Shown here in pieces: positions 33,690 to 44,989 of a stretch of DNA of 64,000 nucleotides (positions are counted from its first letter, which is position 1; each line of letters starts with the position of its first letter). Origin of the DNA: Plantago major (taxonomy: Eukaryota > Streptophyta > Magnoliopsida > Lamiales > Plantaginaceae); assembly GCA_026545765.1 (NCBI GenBank), contig CM048844.1, positions 23,072,237-23,136,236 on the forward strand. Direction: 5' to 3'. Under the pieces are notes generated by a model. It ran no database searches. It was not told the origin of the DNA and saw nothing but the letters and a program-made list of their open reading frames with translations. Made by a program: the position numbers and the translations under genes.

Positions 33690-34202
33690 TCACCATGTAT
33701 ATACTTTCCTGTAAGTACGTGGTGCGTGAAAATCGGTCGCAAGGTACCAACCATCCGGAGCGATAAACCAGATACACGTATAGGGATCTTCGAGTCTACA
33801 TTCCTCAGCAAGATTTTTGTTGAAAACAGAATGACCATCATTCTTGACATTATTCCATTTGAATCGACAGAAGAAGTTGGTTGTCTTAAAGAAGTTCATC
33901 TTAAGATGCCAATTGAACGTTTGATTCGTGTGCAGAGTGTGATACATATCATCATCTTTTGAGTAGCAATGGCAATCCAATGGAGCATCACCAGGAAAGC
34001 TGTCCACAATGTACACGTCGAATCCAGCGCCTGGTACGACTTTTGACCACTTGTCGGATGGGTAAGGAGAATTTGTGTCCATAGGGTCGTTTCGTGCTGG
34101 TGCTACTGCTGCCCGGGTTGAGGCGAAAACATGATCTCCTTGTTGGATCAGCAATAGAACCAGCAGAGTAGTACTTAAGATGATAGTACTGTTTATGTTC
34201 AT
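33690..34202 (-). CDS. S-protein homolog, copy D
   Basis: Intronless, 170 residues, starting MNINSTIILSTTLLVLLLIQ like copy C. The linker is three residues longer (NDPMDTNSPYPSD against NDSNALYPSD). Core: FDVYIVDSFPGDAPLDCHC, YSKDDDMYHTLHTNQTF, TTNFFCRFKWNN, EECRLEDPYTCIWF, APDGWYLATDF and the end RTYRKVYTW. Nearly the same as copy C outside the linker, so C and D are the most recent duplicate pair. Small secreted S1-family protein; the family's one worked-out role is pollen rejection in Papaver, and no role can be given to this copy. Confidence 0.92.
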   Translation of the reverse strand: MNINSTIILSTTLLVLLLIQQGDHVFASTRAAVAPARNDPMDTNSPYPSDKWSKVVPGAGFDVYIVDSFPGDAPLDCHCYSKDDDMYHTLHTNQTFNWHLKMNFFKTTNFFCRFKWNNVKNDGHSVFNKNLAEECRLEDPYTCIWFIAPDGWYLATDFHAPRTYRKVYTW

Positions 34203-34257
34203 ACTGGATTTTTTTTTCTCTTTGTATTGGTCCGAATCGTGTAATGTAAATGTTCAA

Positions 34258-34265
34258 TATTTATA
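34258..34265 (-). promoter_or_regulatory. TATA box of SPH copy D
   Basis: Minus strand TATAAATA, 56 bases upstream of the ATG at 34202. Confidence 0.65.
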
Positions 34266-34289
34266 CACAGGAATGGATACTAAGTTTGT

Positions 34290-34915
34290 AAATTACCATT
34301 ACTCCTGTATGATTATATACATAAAATATATAGAAAGTTAATTTCATGTCTAGTCAAAATAGTATAGAGTATTTGATTAATGTAATTTTTTATTAATGTA
34401 GTATTTGATTTATTAATGTAGTATTTTATAAAGAAGGCTGGTACTAGTCGGTGAAGAAAGTGAATATATAGTTATGTCCGGCTAATATCATTTATCTTTC
34501 TTGCCTTTTTTCTAAAAAATTGCCCGTTTTAACACAAAATAAATTATAAATTATACGGATAAATATTTAAGAAAATTATATTATAAAAATGATAAGAAAA
34601 AAAGTTTAAAGAATGAAAGTATATACCTTGTTGTAAACTACAACATTCTTGTAATACTTATAAGTTATAACTGTATTAACCCATGACGATACCCAAGTAT
34701 AATTTTCTTTGAATTTTAAATGGATAAAAGACAATATAATTCCGAAAAAAAAGTGTATCACACAAAAAGTGTACTTTAGTAATACATAAAAATAATAAAT
34801 TCTCAAGAAGGATTTTGTGGGTTTACAAATTGTTAAACAAACTCCTTGTAAACCACACTAGTTGTAGAATTGATGATCCTTCTTCATACAAAACTTTTAG
34901 ACCTTTTTTCACTGG
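34290..34915. other. Upstream flank of SPH-D and AT-rich DNA
   Basis: TTAATTTCATGTCTAGTCAAA near 34338 matches the upstream flanks of the other SPH units. The remainder is AT-rich without a gene. Confidence 0.5.
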
Positions 34916-35174
34916 TACTCCCTCCGTTCTTTTACAAGGTTTACCTTTTGATTTTGTGTAAATTTTAAGGAAATATAATAAAATATTAAGTAAGTGTGGT
35001 AAAAAGTAAGATGAAGTGTAGGAAAAGTAAGTGAGAGATAGATAAAGTATGAAATAGAGTGTTTAAAAAATTAATAAGTAGAGATAGTGGATTTTCAAAA
35101 AAGAAAACGTTAAACTTTAAAAAAAAACTCTCGAAATGACAAAAAGTAAACTTTTAAAAAGAATGGAGGGAGTA
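34916..35174. mobile_element. Stowaway-like MITE, about 260 bp
   Basis: Left TACTCCCTCCGTTCTTTTAC; right GTAAACTTTTAAAAAGAATGG with GAGGGAGTA. TA at both ends. Confidence 0.8.
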
Positions 35175-36053
35175 ACTCCTATAGAAGCATACAACTAAGG
35201 CTATGTTCACTTTATGTCAAAATAGAACTGAACGAAACGGAACTGAATGAAACTAAACTGAATTTATTTGTAGTATAAAAAATAATTAAGTATAACTGAA
35301 CTGAGTTTTCAAATGAAGATTCTTGGCATTGAATAATGAGTAGGTGTACATAAAAATAACCTTCATTCGCCATTTAAGCATGAACTACCCGCCGTCACTA
35401 CAAGAAAATCAGCAAAAAACGACATTATGGGACGACGAATTTTATCCGTCGCCCCATAACGACGGATCGTTAATTGGGGCGACGGATTCTATCCGTCGCC
35501 CAAGTTTGACTTTAAAAAAAAAAAGGAAATTATTAACGACGGATAATTTTATCCGTCGTTAATATTTTTAATTTAAAAAAAAATACAAACGGGGCGACGA
35601 ATAGATTATCCGTCTCTATGGGGCGACGGATACCTATCCATCGCCCAAACTAGCGACGGATCGGCCCAACTGGGCCGACGGATACGTGTCCGTCGGCCCA
35701 GAGGGGTTTTATCCGGGACAGAGGCGAGAATTGTGGCAGAATTCATCATCTTCTTCATTCTTCATCCTCAATTTCTTCTTCTCCTCTCTTCGATTTCCAG
35801 TGAATCATTCGTTATTCCGGCCAATCTTGGTGCCTAATCGAAGCTCGTGGACAAGGAGTTTGGTTCTTCGATCAATTTCATATTTCTACCGATTAATCAA
35901 GGTATTTTGGCTAAAACCCTAGTTTTTAAAAATTTGGAGATTTTGTTTATTTTGATTAATTTGAGCAATTATATGTATATATGATAAGTATGTAGTAGTT
36001 AGTTTAGTTAATTTGATCAATTATATGTAATTTGATATGTAATTTGTTCAATT

Positions 36054-36055
<2 letters not shown>

Positions 36056-36132
<77 letters not shown>
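36056..36132. repeat. AT dinucleotide microsatellite
   Basis: About 75 bases of (AT)n with one interruption, inside the CACTA leader intron. The surrounding 35950-36450 is built of ATGTATGTTAAGTATGTAG-like short repeats. Confidence 0.9.
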
Positions 36133-36575
36133 GTAATTTGATAGTTAGTTTAGTTAATGATATGTATATATGTTAGGTATGTAGTATGATATGAATGTAT
36201 GTAGTATGTTAAGTTTGGTATGTATGAATGTATGTAGTTAGTTTGATTTGTGTGTTAAGTATATATAGTTAGTTTAGTTAATTTGATATGTTTGTTAATT
36301 ATAGAAGTATGTAGTTTTGATTTGATAAATTTGTATGTTAAGTATGTAATTTGATATGAATATATGTAGTAATTCGATATGTATAGAGTAATTAGTTAAT
36401 TTGATATGTATGTTAAGTATATAATATATGTACTAAGAGGTTGAAATGGTTAAAATATATGCCCAATTTTGTAACATATCGAACACTTAATTAATGATTA
36501 ATTTATAAGGAACATATAATAATTAACAATTAACCTCCACAATCTTCTTATCCGAATTGGAATCGATCTAATCAA

Positions 36576-39334
36576 TTGGAACATGTCAGGTTAAAAATAA
36601 AGTATACAATGAATTCCGACCGTTCATGGATGTACGATCGTACGGCGGTAAATGGCAGAGTTTCTAGGAGTTTTGTAGAAGGGGTTAAAGGTTTCATCTC
36701 GTTTGCCATGGGACGTCCGGTTTGTAACCTGGGGTTGATAAAGTGTCCTTGCACATTGAAACCCGAAACAAGCAATTTATGATGCCTACAGCAGTATTCG
36801 AGCACTTGCGACGTTACGGATTCATGCCTGAGTATCATGTATGGATTCATCACGGTGAGGAAGCACCGTCCATGGCATACCTCCAATGGAGGGAGAGGCG
36901 GGGTTTGGGGCCGCCTATCGAGTGCCTTTCTACTTGTCGGAACATGTGCATGGTGTATTGGGAGGAGGATGTAGATCTGTTGGAATGCAAGTTCTGTGGT
37001 AGGGAGCGTCACAAGTGATGAGGAGGATCGTGCATGAGAATGAGGAATTTCATCCGTTTTGTCTCTAGGCTTGTATAACTAGTAATCATTAGTTGATATA
37101 TATATGAAACCAAACATTATGGTAAAATTGAAGCTGATGTAACTTATATTATGTAATGCCGTAACAATTGACTGGAGCTAATATAACTTATATTACGTAG
37201 AAATCGATTGAATTATTGTGAAATTGATTTATTATCGTAAATGAAAGACCTCGATCTAATGAATTCAAACGTGTCAGGTTATTATCTAATTATTCAATGA
37301 ATACCGATCGTTCATGGATGTATTGTCGTACTCTCAATGGCAGAGTTCAATGGAGTTTTTAAAAGGTTGAAGGTTTCATTGCATTTGCAATGTCAAATCA
37401 AATGTAAAGGATGGGTTGATAAAGTGCCCTTATGCAATGAAACAGTGCAGAAACAAGCAATACGTGGCTCCTAAAGCGGTAGTCCAGCACTTGAGGAAAA
37501 ATGGATTCCTGCTTGGGTATTAGGTATGGAATCATCATGGTGAGGAAGCAGCACCGTCCAATACATATGACCAATACAGACAGCGTGGAAGGAAGAGAAA
37601 AAATGAACAAGTCGGGGAACAAAGTACATCTGAAGGCGATGCTATTCGAGCTCGAGTCGAACAAATGGTGTATGATCTTTGCGCGAGTTCAGGGACACAA
37701 CTAACACTGAAACCGAGGTGGAGGTGGAGGAACCACTGAATCCCGAGGATCAGTTGTTCTTTGACTTGTTAGAATCATCAAGGAAGCCGGTTTATCCGGG
37801 GTGTAAGCTCACTGAGTTGTCTTTGTTGGCTAGGCTAATGAGTTGTAAGGCTAACGGCCAGCAATCTGAAACGAGCTTCAATGAATGGGTTGACGTAATG
37901 TCGGACCTTTGTCCTGAAGAAAACCTAGTTCCCACCAACTTTTACCAAGCGAAGAAAAAGATGCGGGGTTTAGGGCTGCCTGTGGTAACCATAGACTGTT
38001 GTCCGAAAATGTGCATGATATATTGGGAGGAGGATGCAGATCTAATAGAGTGCAAGTTCTGTGGTAAGGAACGGTACAAGCGCTACAAGGAGGGGGCTGC
38101 AAAGAAACAACAGAAGAAAAATCTCCCACATAAGAAAATGTGGTACTTCCCTCTAGCACCTCGTTTGAAAAGATTGTATGCTTCAAGTGCTTCTGCGGAT
38201 AAAATGCGGTGGCACAAGGAGCGAGTAATCTCGGATAATGCAGAAGATGGTAGAATGGACCATCCAGCAGACTCACCCGCATGGAAATCGTTTGACAAGA
38301 CTTATCCAGAGTTTGCAGCCGAATCTAGAAATGTACGATTGGGACTTTGTACGGATGGTTTTAACCCGTTCGGGAGTGAACGTAAATACTCTTGTTGGCC
38401 AGTTATGCTCACGTACAATCTTCCCCGGTGAGTGCATGAAGGAGCCATTCATGTTTACATTGCGTTGGTGCTCGGGAAAGATCCCGGGACGCGTTGGATG
38501 TTTTCTTGCAACCCCTAATCAAGTAGCTGATCGAGTTGTGGACGGATGATATCCCTGCATATGATGTGTCGATAAAAAAGAACTTCACCTTGAGAGCACC
38601 TCTTCTTTGAAACCGTGAGTGACTTCCCTGCGTACTCCATACTATCTGGAAGGAAAACCGCAGGAAAATATGCATGTCCACATTGCTTGGAGGATACAGA
38701 TGCATTTAGACTGAAGGGTAGTGGAAAATTTTGTTGGTTTGATTGTCATCGTAGGTTGCTAGAAAGTGACCATCCGTTCAGGAAGAACAAGGATCAATTC
38801 TTGAAAAATAAAGTCGTCAACAAAAAAGCCCCGACAAGACTTACTGGTGCACAAATTCTTGCGGAGATTGATAGGTTGGGTCTTATGAAGGTGACTGAAC
38901 TTGGGTGGATGAAGCATAACAGGAAAATTGGTAAAAAATGTGGTTGGAGGAAGAGAAGCATCTTCTGGGACTTGCCTTACTGGAGCAGTCTTCTTATCTG
39001 TCACAACTTAGATTTCATGCACATTGAGAAGAACGTGTTCGAGAACTTATTCAATACACTTTGCAACATTGACGGAAAAACAAAGGACCATGCGAAGTCT
39101 AGATCCGAGTTGTCCACATGGTGTAAAAGGCCTGAGTTGACAAAGAAGGATATGAATGGTAAGTGGCCGAAAGCGTGCTACATAATTGACAACGCTTCTA
39201 GGTCAATTTTGTTTGATTGGGTGAGGGCATTGAGTTTCCCAGATAATTTCTCCAGCTTCGGATATTACTTTTTTTATTCAAAATTTATTGAAATATTTTC
39301 CGTATTATTCATTTATTATCGAACATTATATTGA
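36576..39334 (+). pseudogene. TNP2-like CACTA transposase, broken, with an internal tandem duplication
   Basis: The Transposase_21 core is clear: VRLGLCTDGFNPFGSERKYS then CWPVMLTYNLP at about 38330-38430, VSDFPAYSILSGRKTAGKYA then CPHCLEDTDAFRLK at 38610-38720, and HNLDFMHIEKNVFENLFNTL at 39000-39060. The frame shifts near 38430 and again before 38610. The N-terminal region occurs twice: 36590-37018 and 37275-38070 both carry the AMGR/HGEEAPS leader and a CxMVYWEEDxDLxECKFCG zinc-ribbon-like block. After about 39250 the C-terminal domains found in full TNP2 proteins are absent. Cannot make an active transposase. Confidence 0.85.
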
Positions 39335-39891
39335 TTAAATAGGTGAACTACGAAAAACAGGGATTAATATGAAATAAATAGTGACGGATTAATAGTGACG
39401 GGATTAGTGACGGATTCACAGTGACGGAATTAGTGACGGAATTTCAGATTCCGTCACTAATTCCAATAATATGTTGGACGACGGATAGAATCTATCCGTC
39501 GTTACATATAACGACGGGTAGATTCTATCCGTCGTTATATTTCGATTAAAAAAAAAGTCAAATATATAATCCGTCGTCCAATCCGTCGCGAATTGGACGA
39601 CGGAATATCTATCCGCTGCCAACTCGGTATGGGGCGACGGATTTTTTATCCGTCGCCACAGCTGGGGCGACGGATCGTTGGGCTGAAGCGACGGATCTAT
39701 CCGTCGCCCCAGCCCAGTTTTTTTTTGTAGTGTGTTGACGGTTAGCATTTTTTGCAAAAACTGCCCGCGGTTGAAAAAAAATAGGCGGGTGGGTAGCGGG
39801 TGGGCGGTTGGAAACCGCCTACCCGCCAACCCGCCCGCCTATATATGCATATATGTATTTTTTTTATATAATAGATTAATAGTACTATATA

Positions 39892-42695
39892 TGTAGCGCC
39901 CTGAATTTTATAAAAACGATTTAAGGAAAATACAACTCGCGCTAGTTCGTGTGCTTGTAAAATCGACGAACTTGACTTTGAAAATATGAAACATAATTCG
40001 ACGACCTGAGCATCAAAAGACTTGACATGAATTTCTTGAAAATAATTCGCGAACTAAGAAAATAATGCAGCGGAACTTTAAATCCTAAAAGCTTGAATGC
40101 TCAGTCTATAAAATACATGAACTTGAAAATGGTAAAATGCTTTTGATAGTGATCATTGCTCCGGCAACACTCCACTCCAATAGCTCGGCTTGAAGTACCT
40201 AAAATTGATATTTTAGAAAGGGGTCAGTCGTGACCACTGACTGAGCAAGCTCTATGCACGTGTCATGACCTAAAGTTCTATCTTCATGTCTTTTAAATCT
40301 TTTAGTCTTGCTTAATGCAATGCAACCTAAAACCTGACTTGACTCTAAACACTTGACACTTGAACTTGTTCTTCTTGAAAACTCTTAACTTGACCTTGAA
40401 CTTAAACTTATCTTGAAACGTCTTAAAAACATAACATGATCGCGAGCTCACTTGGCATCGTAGGTTCCTATCCTGGCCCATGGTGGCTATCTGCCGGCCT
40501 CAGGTCACTTTCGTGGCCCTATCCGTTGAATAAATAAAAACTGACGGCCTCAGGACCTTGGTCCCTATCCGCTGAACATGAACATAACTGCGCCACAAAT
40601 ACCAGGATATTTCCCTACGAGCCCTTAACTTATCTTTAAACCTTGAAGCTTACTTTACTTAAATCTTTACATCTTGTTAAAGTGAATGCATGCTTCTAAA
40701 CTCTAACTCATGAATGAATGAACTATGGTGTGTACATAAACATCACATAATATGAACGCATGGTAAGTATGTTTATATACAATATAACATTTCATCAAGC
40801 CAATCTTTACAAACATAATATGCATATGAATATCAATCAACCGAATGGCTATAACACAATACTGCAAGTCTTTTGATACCATGAAAGACAGGAGAAAACA
40901 ATTATAATTGGCCTAACAACATGTATAAGAAAATGGTCTCGATAATCTAAGCATGTGATCTAATTAGCAAGATACTCTAATTTAGACCAACAATCAAACA
41001 AGAAGGAACAATTTGATCCACATTGTCAAAGTACTAAAGTGATACCAGATCATGTATACTATGTACAAACAATACCAAAAACACACTAATTAACATTAAG
41101 ATTAACTAATAGTATAAGGTAATCAGGAGATCAATTGACAAGTATGACCAGGATTTGGAGAAATGGCTAGCTGAAAAGTTAGCTGGTAGCTGGAAAGCTA
41201 GCTAGTAGCTGGTTAGGTAGCTGGAAAGTTAGCTGGTTAGGTAGCTGAAAAGCTAGCTGGTTTTAAATGTAGGTGTTTAGCAAATTAGCTGAAAAGCTAG
41301 CTGGTGTTTTGTAAAATGACATAAAAGGGCATTACTCTTATTTTTCTTATCTTTAACCTTTCTTATCGTATTATTAGTCTATAGTTTTTTAAATAATAAT
41401 ATATCATATTTTGTCCAATAATTATAATATATATTTAATGTATTTTACATCGCCACTTTAATAACATCATCAAAATTATCAGAAGTTGAGAGAAATAATC
41501 GTTGAGCATTTTAACTTAGTAATGAAAAAAATTAGTAATTGATGTGTATAGAATTATTGGGTGATAATATTGGGTACATGATGTATAGAATTCGTTGCTT
41601 GGTAATATGGGTGTTTTTACTTCTTATTTTATTTAGTCTAATTTAGGTTAATTTGGGTAGGGATATTTTCGGAATAAAAATATAACAAGCTCCTTCTTTT
41701 TCAAAAAAGCTACTCAAGGAAGCTTCTTTTTCCAGCTAGCTTTTTAGCTAGCTTTTTAGCTAGTTGGAAAAGAAATTAGCGTTCAATATAACAATTTTTA
41801 TTAGTCGATGTAAAAAAAACTCATGGAATTGGAAAATTTAAAAGTAGTGTAGAATCGAAATGTAGGTTGATAACACAATCACAAGTATCACACAATGTTA
41901 AACACTTCACGTAAGACACATGCCATTAACACTGGACCAGAAATTCACCATATCATCATAACCGTCACCTCAAAACTTAGTTCATATCATGAAACATCAT
42001 ACTATAGGTTCTTGAAAACATCAAACATTATATACTCATAAACCATAACATGGATAAGAATACTAGGTGATGATTCCTAGGGGAACTTGCATACAATATA
42101 ACTTATAATTCTAACACTTAACGTATAAACGTGAATGAGTCTTAGGAGAACTTGCATCGATTTCATATCAAAGCATAAATAACAATCAACCACATAAGAT
42201 TAACATCATACATATATGTGTGTATGCAAGTCCTAGGGGAACTTGCCTTGAGAAAAGAACGAGAGGCAAACATTGAAAACGGGTCGAAAACATAGCTCTC
42301 TGTTCGACATCAAATTATGGCCGGCTCATACATCATAATGAAGATCCCTCCGGTGAAGGTGTAGACTGATATGTTACGAATAAGTTCTCCAAAAATCAGC
42401 TCGATCTGACGGTTAATGAACCGACAATCGAGTTTTGGACAAGACTGCATCTGGCAGAAATTTAACGCGCGAAAAAAAAGTGACTTTGGCTAAAATGTTT
42501 TCTTTTGAAAATCCCTAGGGTTTTTGGGAGACTAGGGTTTTGACAAGGGCTAAAAGATGGGCTCACAAAATAATATTGGGCTTAACTTTAAGGAAAAGAG
42601 TTTTGGACCAAAGACTAACGTTTTACGAACTCCGCTTAACGCTCGGTTCGTTCTAAAACGTCTAAATTCGAAATACGAATTTTTGGGCTGTTATA
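39892..42695. mobile_element. Solo LTR, 2.8 kb, 5-bp duplication ATATA, carrying a MITE
   Basis: Starts TGTAGCGCCCTGAATTTTA and ends TTTTTGGGCTGTTATA. Flanked by ATATA on both sides (39887-39891, 42696-42700). No coding domains. Same family as 26734-30982 and 32258-32951. Without the nested MITE it is about 2.2 kb. A fossil; Ty3/gypsy origin is a guess from the end sequence. Confidence 0.7.
41155..41790. mobile_element. MITE with AGCT-rich inverted ends, nested in the LTR
   Basis: The left end has five or more copies of AGCTGGAAAGCTAGCTGG-like units (41160-41310); the right end has the inverse, CCAGCTAGCTTTTTAGCTAG. The middle is AT-rich and non-coding. The matching stretch is absent from the related LTR copies. 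Superfamily not determined. Confidence 0.6.
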
Positions 42696-43233
42696 ATATA
42701 AACTAACAAAAACCCAACTTCACTAGTTTTCGCTCAATTCTTTCTATCATATCTCTCTAGTACACTATCTTATTGGATTTGCATATCTATTAGCTTTGAA
42801 TTGTTTCTTCCTTATTATTTTTTCACATTGCTTAGCATTTTCCATCAAAGAATCAGAGGACCGAGGGAATATTGTTTTGCTTCTTGGTATTAGTTTGCAA
42901 TCTTAGTTTTTGTCAGGACCTTCATAATTTAAATACTCATGGACTTATATTTGGAATTTATGTACTTAAATTACTTGTATTAAAGCTTCGAATTGTGTTG
43001 ATGTTTCCCTAACTGTTGTGGGTTAGTTTATTAAGCTTATGAAGTCTAATGTCTCTTTTTTAATGCGTCATCCCCCAATCCACCCGCCTCAAGTAGTCAA
43101 CCGACCCGCGGCGGTTGAGAGAAAATCTCACCCGCCGCGGTTAATGATTTGACCTACCCGCTATAGGCGGGTCGGTTAGAATTTTGGCAAATAACCGCTC
43201 GTAACCGCCCGCGTACACCCTTAAATTAATGAG

Positions 43234-43440
43234 TATCAAACAAGGCTGGAGCTTCAGTTCCATCACTGAACGGAGCATCCATTAGAGTACAACAAACCAA
43301 TAATGGCAATTGGCAAAACTTGTACAAAGGGCAAAGAGCTTCACTATATTAATTTTCCTTTTTTTAATTTTAAGAATTCAGGGGCATGGTAACAAAACAT
43401 CAAACGCCTACCTTGAAGGAATAAAAAATTGAAGTATAGT
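43234..43440. other. Short unassigned spacer
   Basis: Sequence between the hAT and the next repeat-rich element. No gene or motif recognised. Confidence 0.4.
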
Positions 43441-44029
43441 AAAGAAGATTTTTATTATATATGAAAGTCCGGTTTTCATATAAAAAACCAACCAAATGAA
43501 CCATCAAGCGGTTTTCAACTAGACCGATTGCCTAAATGAATCAGACCGGCTTCCTATATATAGGCCAGAAAACACGCTAAAACCCTATAAAAGAAAAACA
43601 CATACCAAAAGGTGTTTTGTGCGTGTTTTTTACGTTTCTCTCTACCATCTACCGTTGTCTTGCCGGAATCTCGCCGTTTCCACCGATTTCACCTTCCTAG
43701 CTTCTATCAACATGAATCAGGTAAAAAACCTCCCCGTTTTTTTATGTTTTTGTGCGTTGTTATGAGTTTTGTGTGTGTTTTGAGTGTTTTTTTTTCTTTT
43801 TTTTTTGTGTTTTTCATGATTTTCGATTCAATTTTCATGATTTGTTGTTTAAAACTTTCAGATCTTGTTGTTAGGATGTTCAAAACCACAATCCAGAACG
43901 ATGATAAAGCTAGCTTATCAGATCTAGAAGTCATTCCATAAAATATGTTCAGATCTTATATTATCAGATCTGAACAGCAAATTCGTATGTTGCTTCCTGT
44001 TTTAACAACCATCGTTATGGTTTTTAGAT

Positions 44030-44720
44030 TGTGTTGGATGTTTATGCTTTGTTATAGTTTTAAGAGGCATTGTTATAATTTTAAGAGGCATTGTTATAGT
44101 TTTAACCATTATAACTAGATCCAGAAGGAGACACGGAAAGGATTTCCGAGGAGGCCTATGTTACTGTTTTTAGTTTGTGTTGTTGTTGCATGTTTCTGCT
44201 TCTTGTAGTTTTAAGAGACAATTTTATAGTTTGAAGCATCAATATTACTGTTTTTAGCTTGTATTGCATGTTTCTGCTTTGCTATAGTATTAAGAGGCAT
44301 TGCTATAGTTTTAAGAGGCACTGTTATAGTTTTAAACATAAATGTTACTGTTCTTTGCTTATGTTGCATGTTTATGCTTTGTCATAGTTTTAAGAGGCAA
44401 TGTTATAGTTTTAAGAGACACTGTTATTGTTTTAAGCATCAATTTTACTGTTTTTAGCTTGTGTTGCGTGTTCCTGCTCTGTTATAGTTTTAATATGCGT
44501 TGTTATAGTTTTAAGAGTCATTTTTATGGTTCTAAGCATCAATGTAACTGTATTTCCTAATTTGTTATTGTTATAGTTTCACATGTGCACTGTTATGGTA
44601 TTAGCATCAATGTCACTGTTTTTAGTTTGTATTGTGCTTTGTTATTGTTTAAATACGAATGTGATAGTTTTAATGAGAGTTGTTATGTTTTTAATTTAGT
44701 TAGTGAATGTTTTAAGCAGG
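44030..44720 (+). repeat. Degenerate array of GTTATAGTTTTAAGAGGCA units
   Basis: More than ten copies of GTTATAGTTTTAA, most followed by GAGGCA or GCATCAATGT(T/A)ACTGTTTTTAG. Unit size and order vary, so this is an old, slipped minisatellite. Confidence 0.8.
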
Positions 44721-44989
44721 CACTGATGATGTCATCGAGTTTCACGATGGGTCTCTCAGAGGTGTCACCACAGTATTGAAGCAACAAGCAAAAACAACAA
44801 AAGGCAGGAAGCTAAAGTTCACCAATAAGTTTAATCGGAAAAAAATCCATTTCAACATTGTAATTACTAAATGTTTAAATATTGTAATGATCGAATGTTT
44901 CAAGTAGCTTATTTTAAACTTGTTCATTGATGTTTTAATGGCATCCCTGAAATTTTTAAACTTGTTTAATGGTGGTTTAATGATACTTG

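Larger units (their letters stand above)
35396..39732 (+). mobile_element. CACTA (En/Spm) transposon, 4.3 kb, internally deleted
   Basis: Starts CACTACAAGAAAATCAGC and ends TTTTTTTGTAGTG, the typical CACTA termini. The flanking 3 bases are CGT and TGT (one mismatch). Both subterminal regions carry many copies of CGACGGAT or its inverse TCCGTCG, the expected transposase-binding repeats. A leader (about 35730-35910) is followed by an apparent intron donor. The interior holds a broken TNP2 gene. There is no second (TNPA-like) gene and the 3' half of TNP2 is missing. Confidence 0.92.
35341..43225. mobile_element. Small hAT-like element split by a CACTA transposon and a solo LTR
   Basis: Left end TAGGTGTACATAAAAATAACC (35341-35395) and right end CGCCCGCGTACACCCTTAAA (to 43225) are inverted partners, flanked by ATAATGAG (35333-35340) and TTAATGAG (43226-43233), one mismatch in 8. 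Internal GC-rich CGGGTGGGCGGTT and CCCGCC repeats at 39733-39840 and 43075-43225 belong to it. Without the inserts it is about 745 bp, with no transposase. Confidence 0.65.

Noticed and set aside
35396-39732. CRISPR-like array suggested by repeated CGACGGAT units
   Set aside because: Units are irregularly spaced, on both strands, confined to CACTA subterminal regions, and this is a plant nuclear genome.
43612-43941. 109-residue frame in the repeat-rich element
   Set aside because: Phe/Val-rich with homopolymer runs and no homologous motif; likely a leader with an intron, not a protein.
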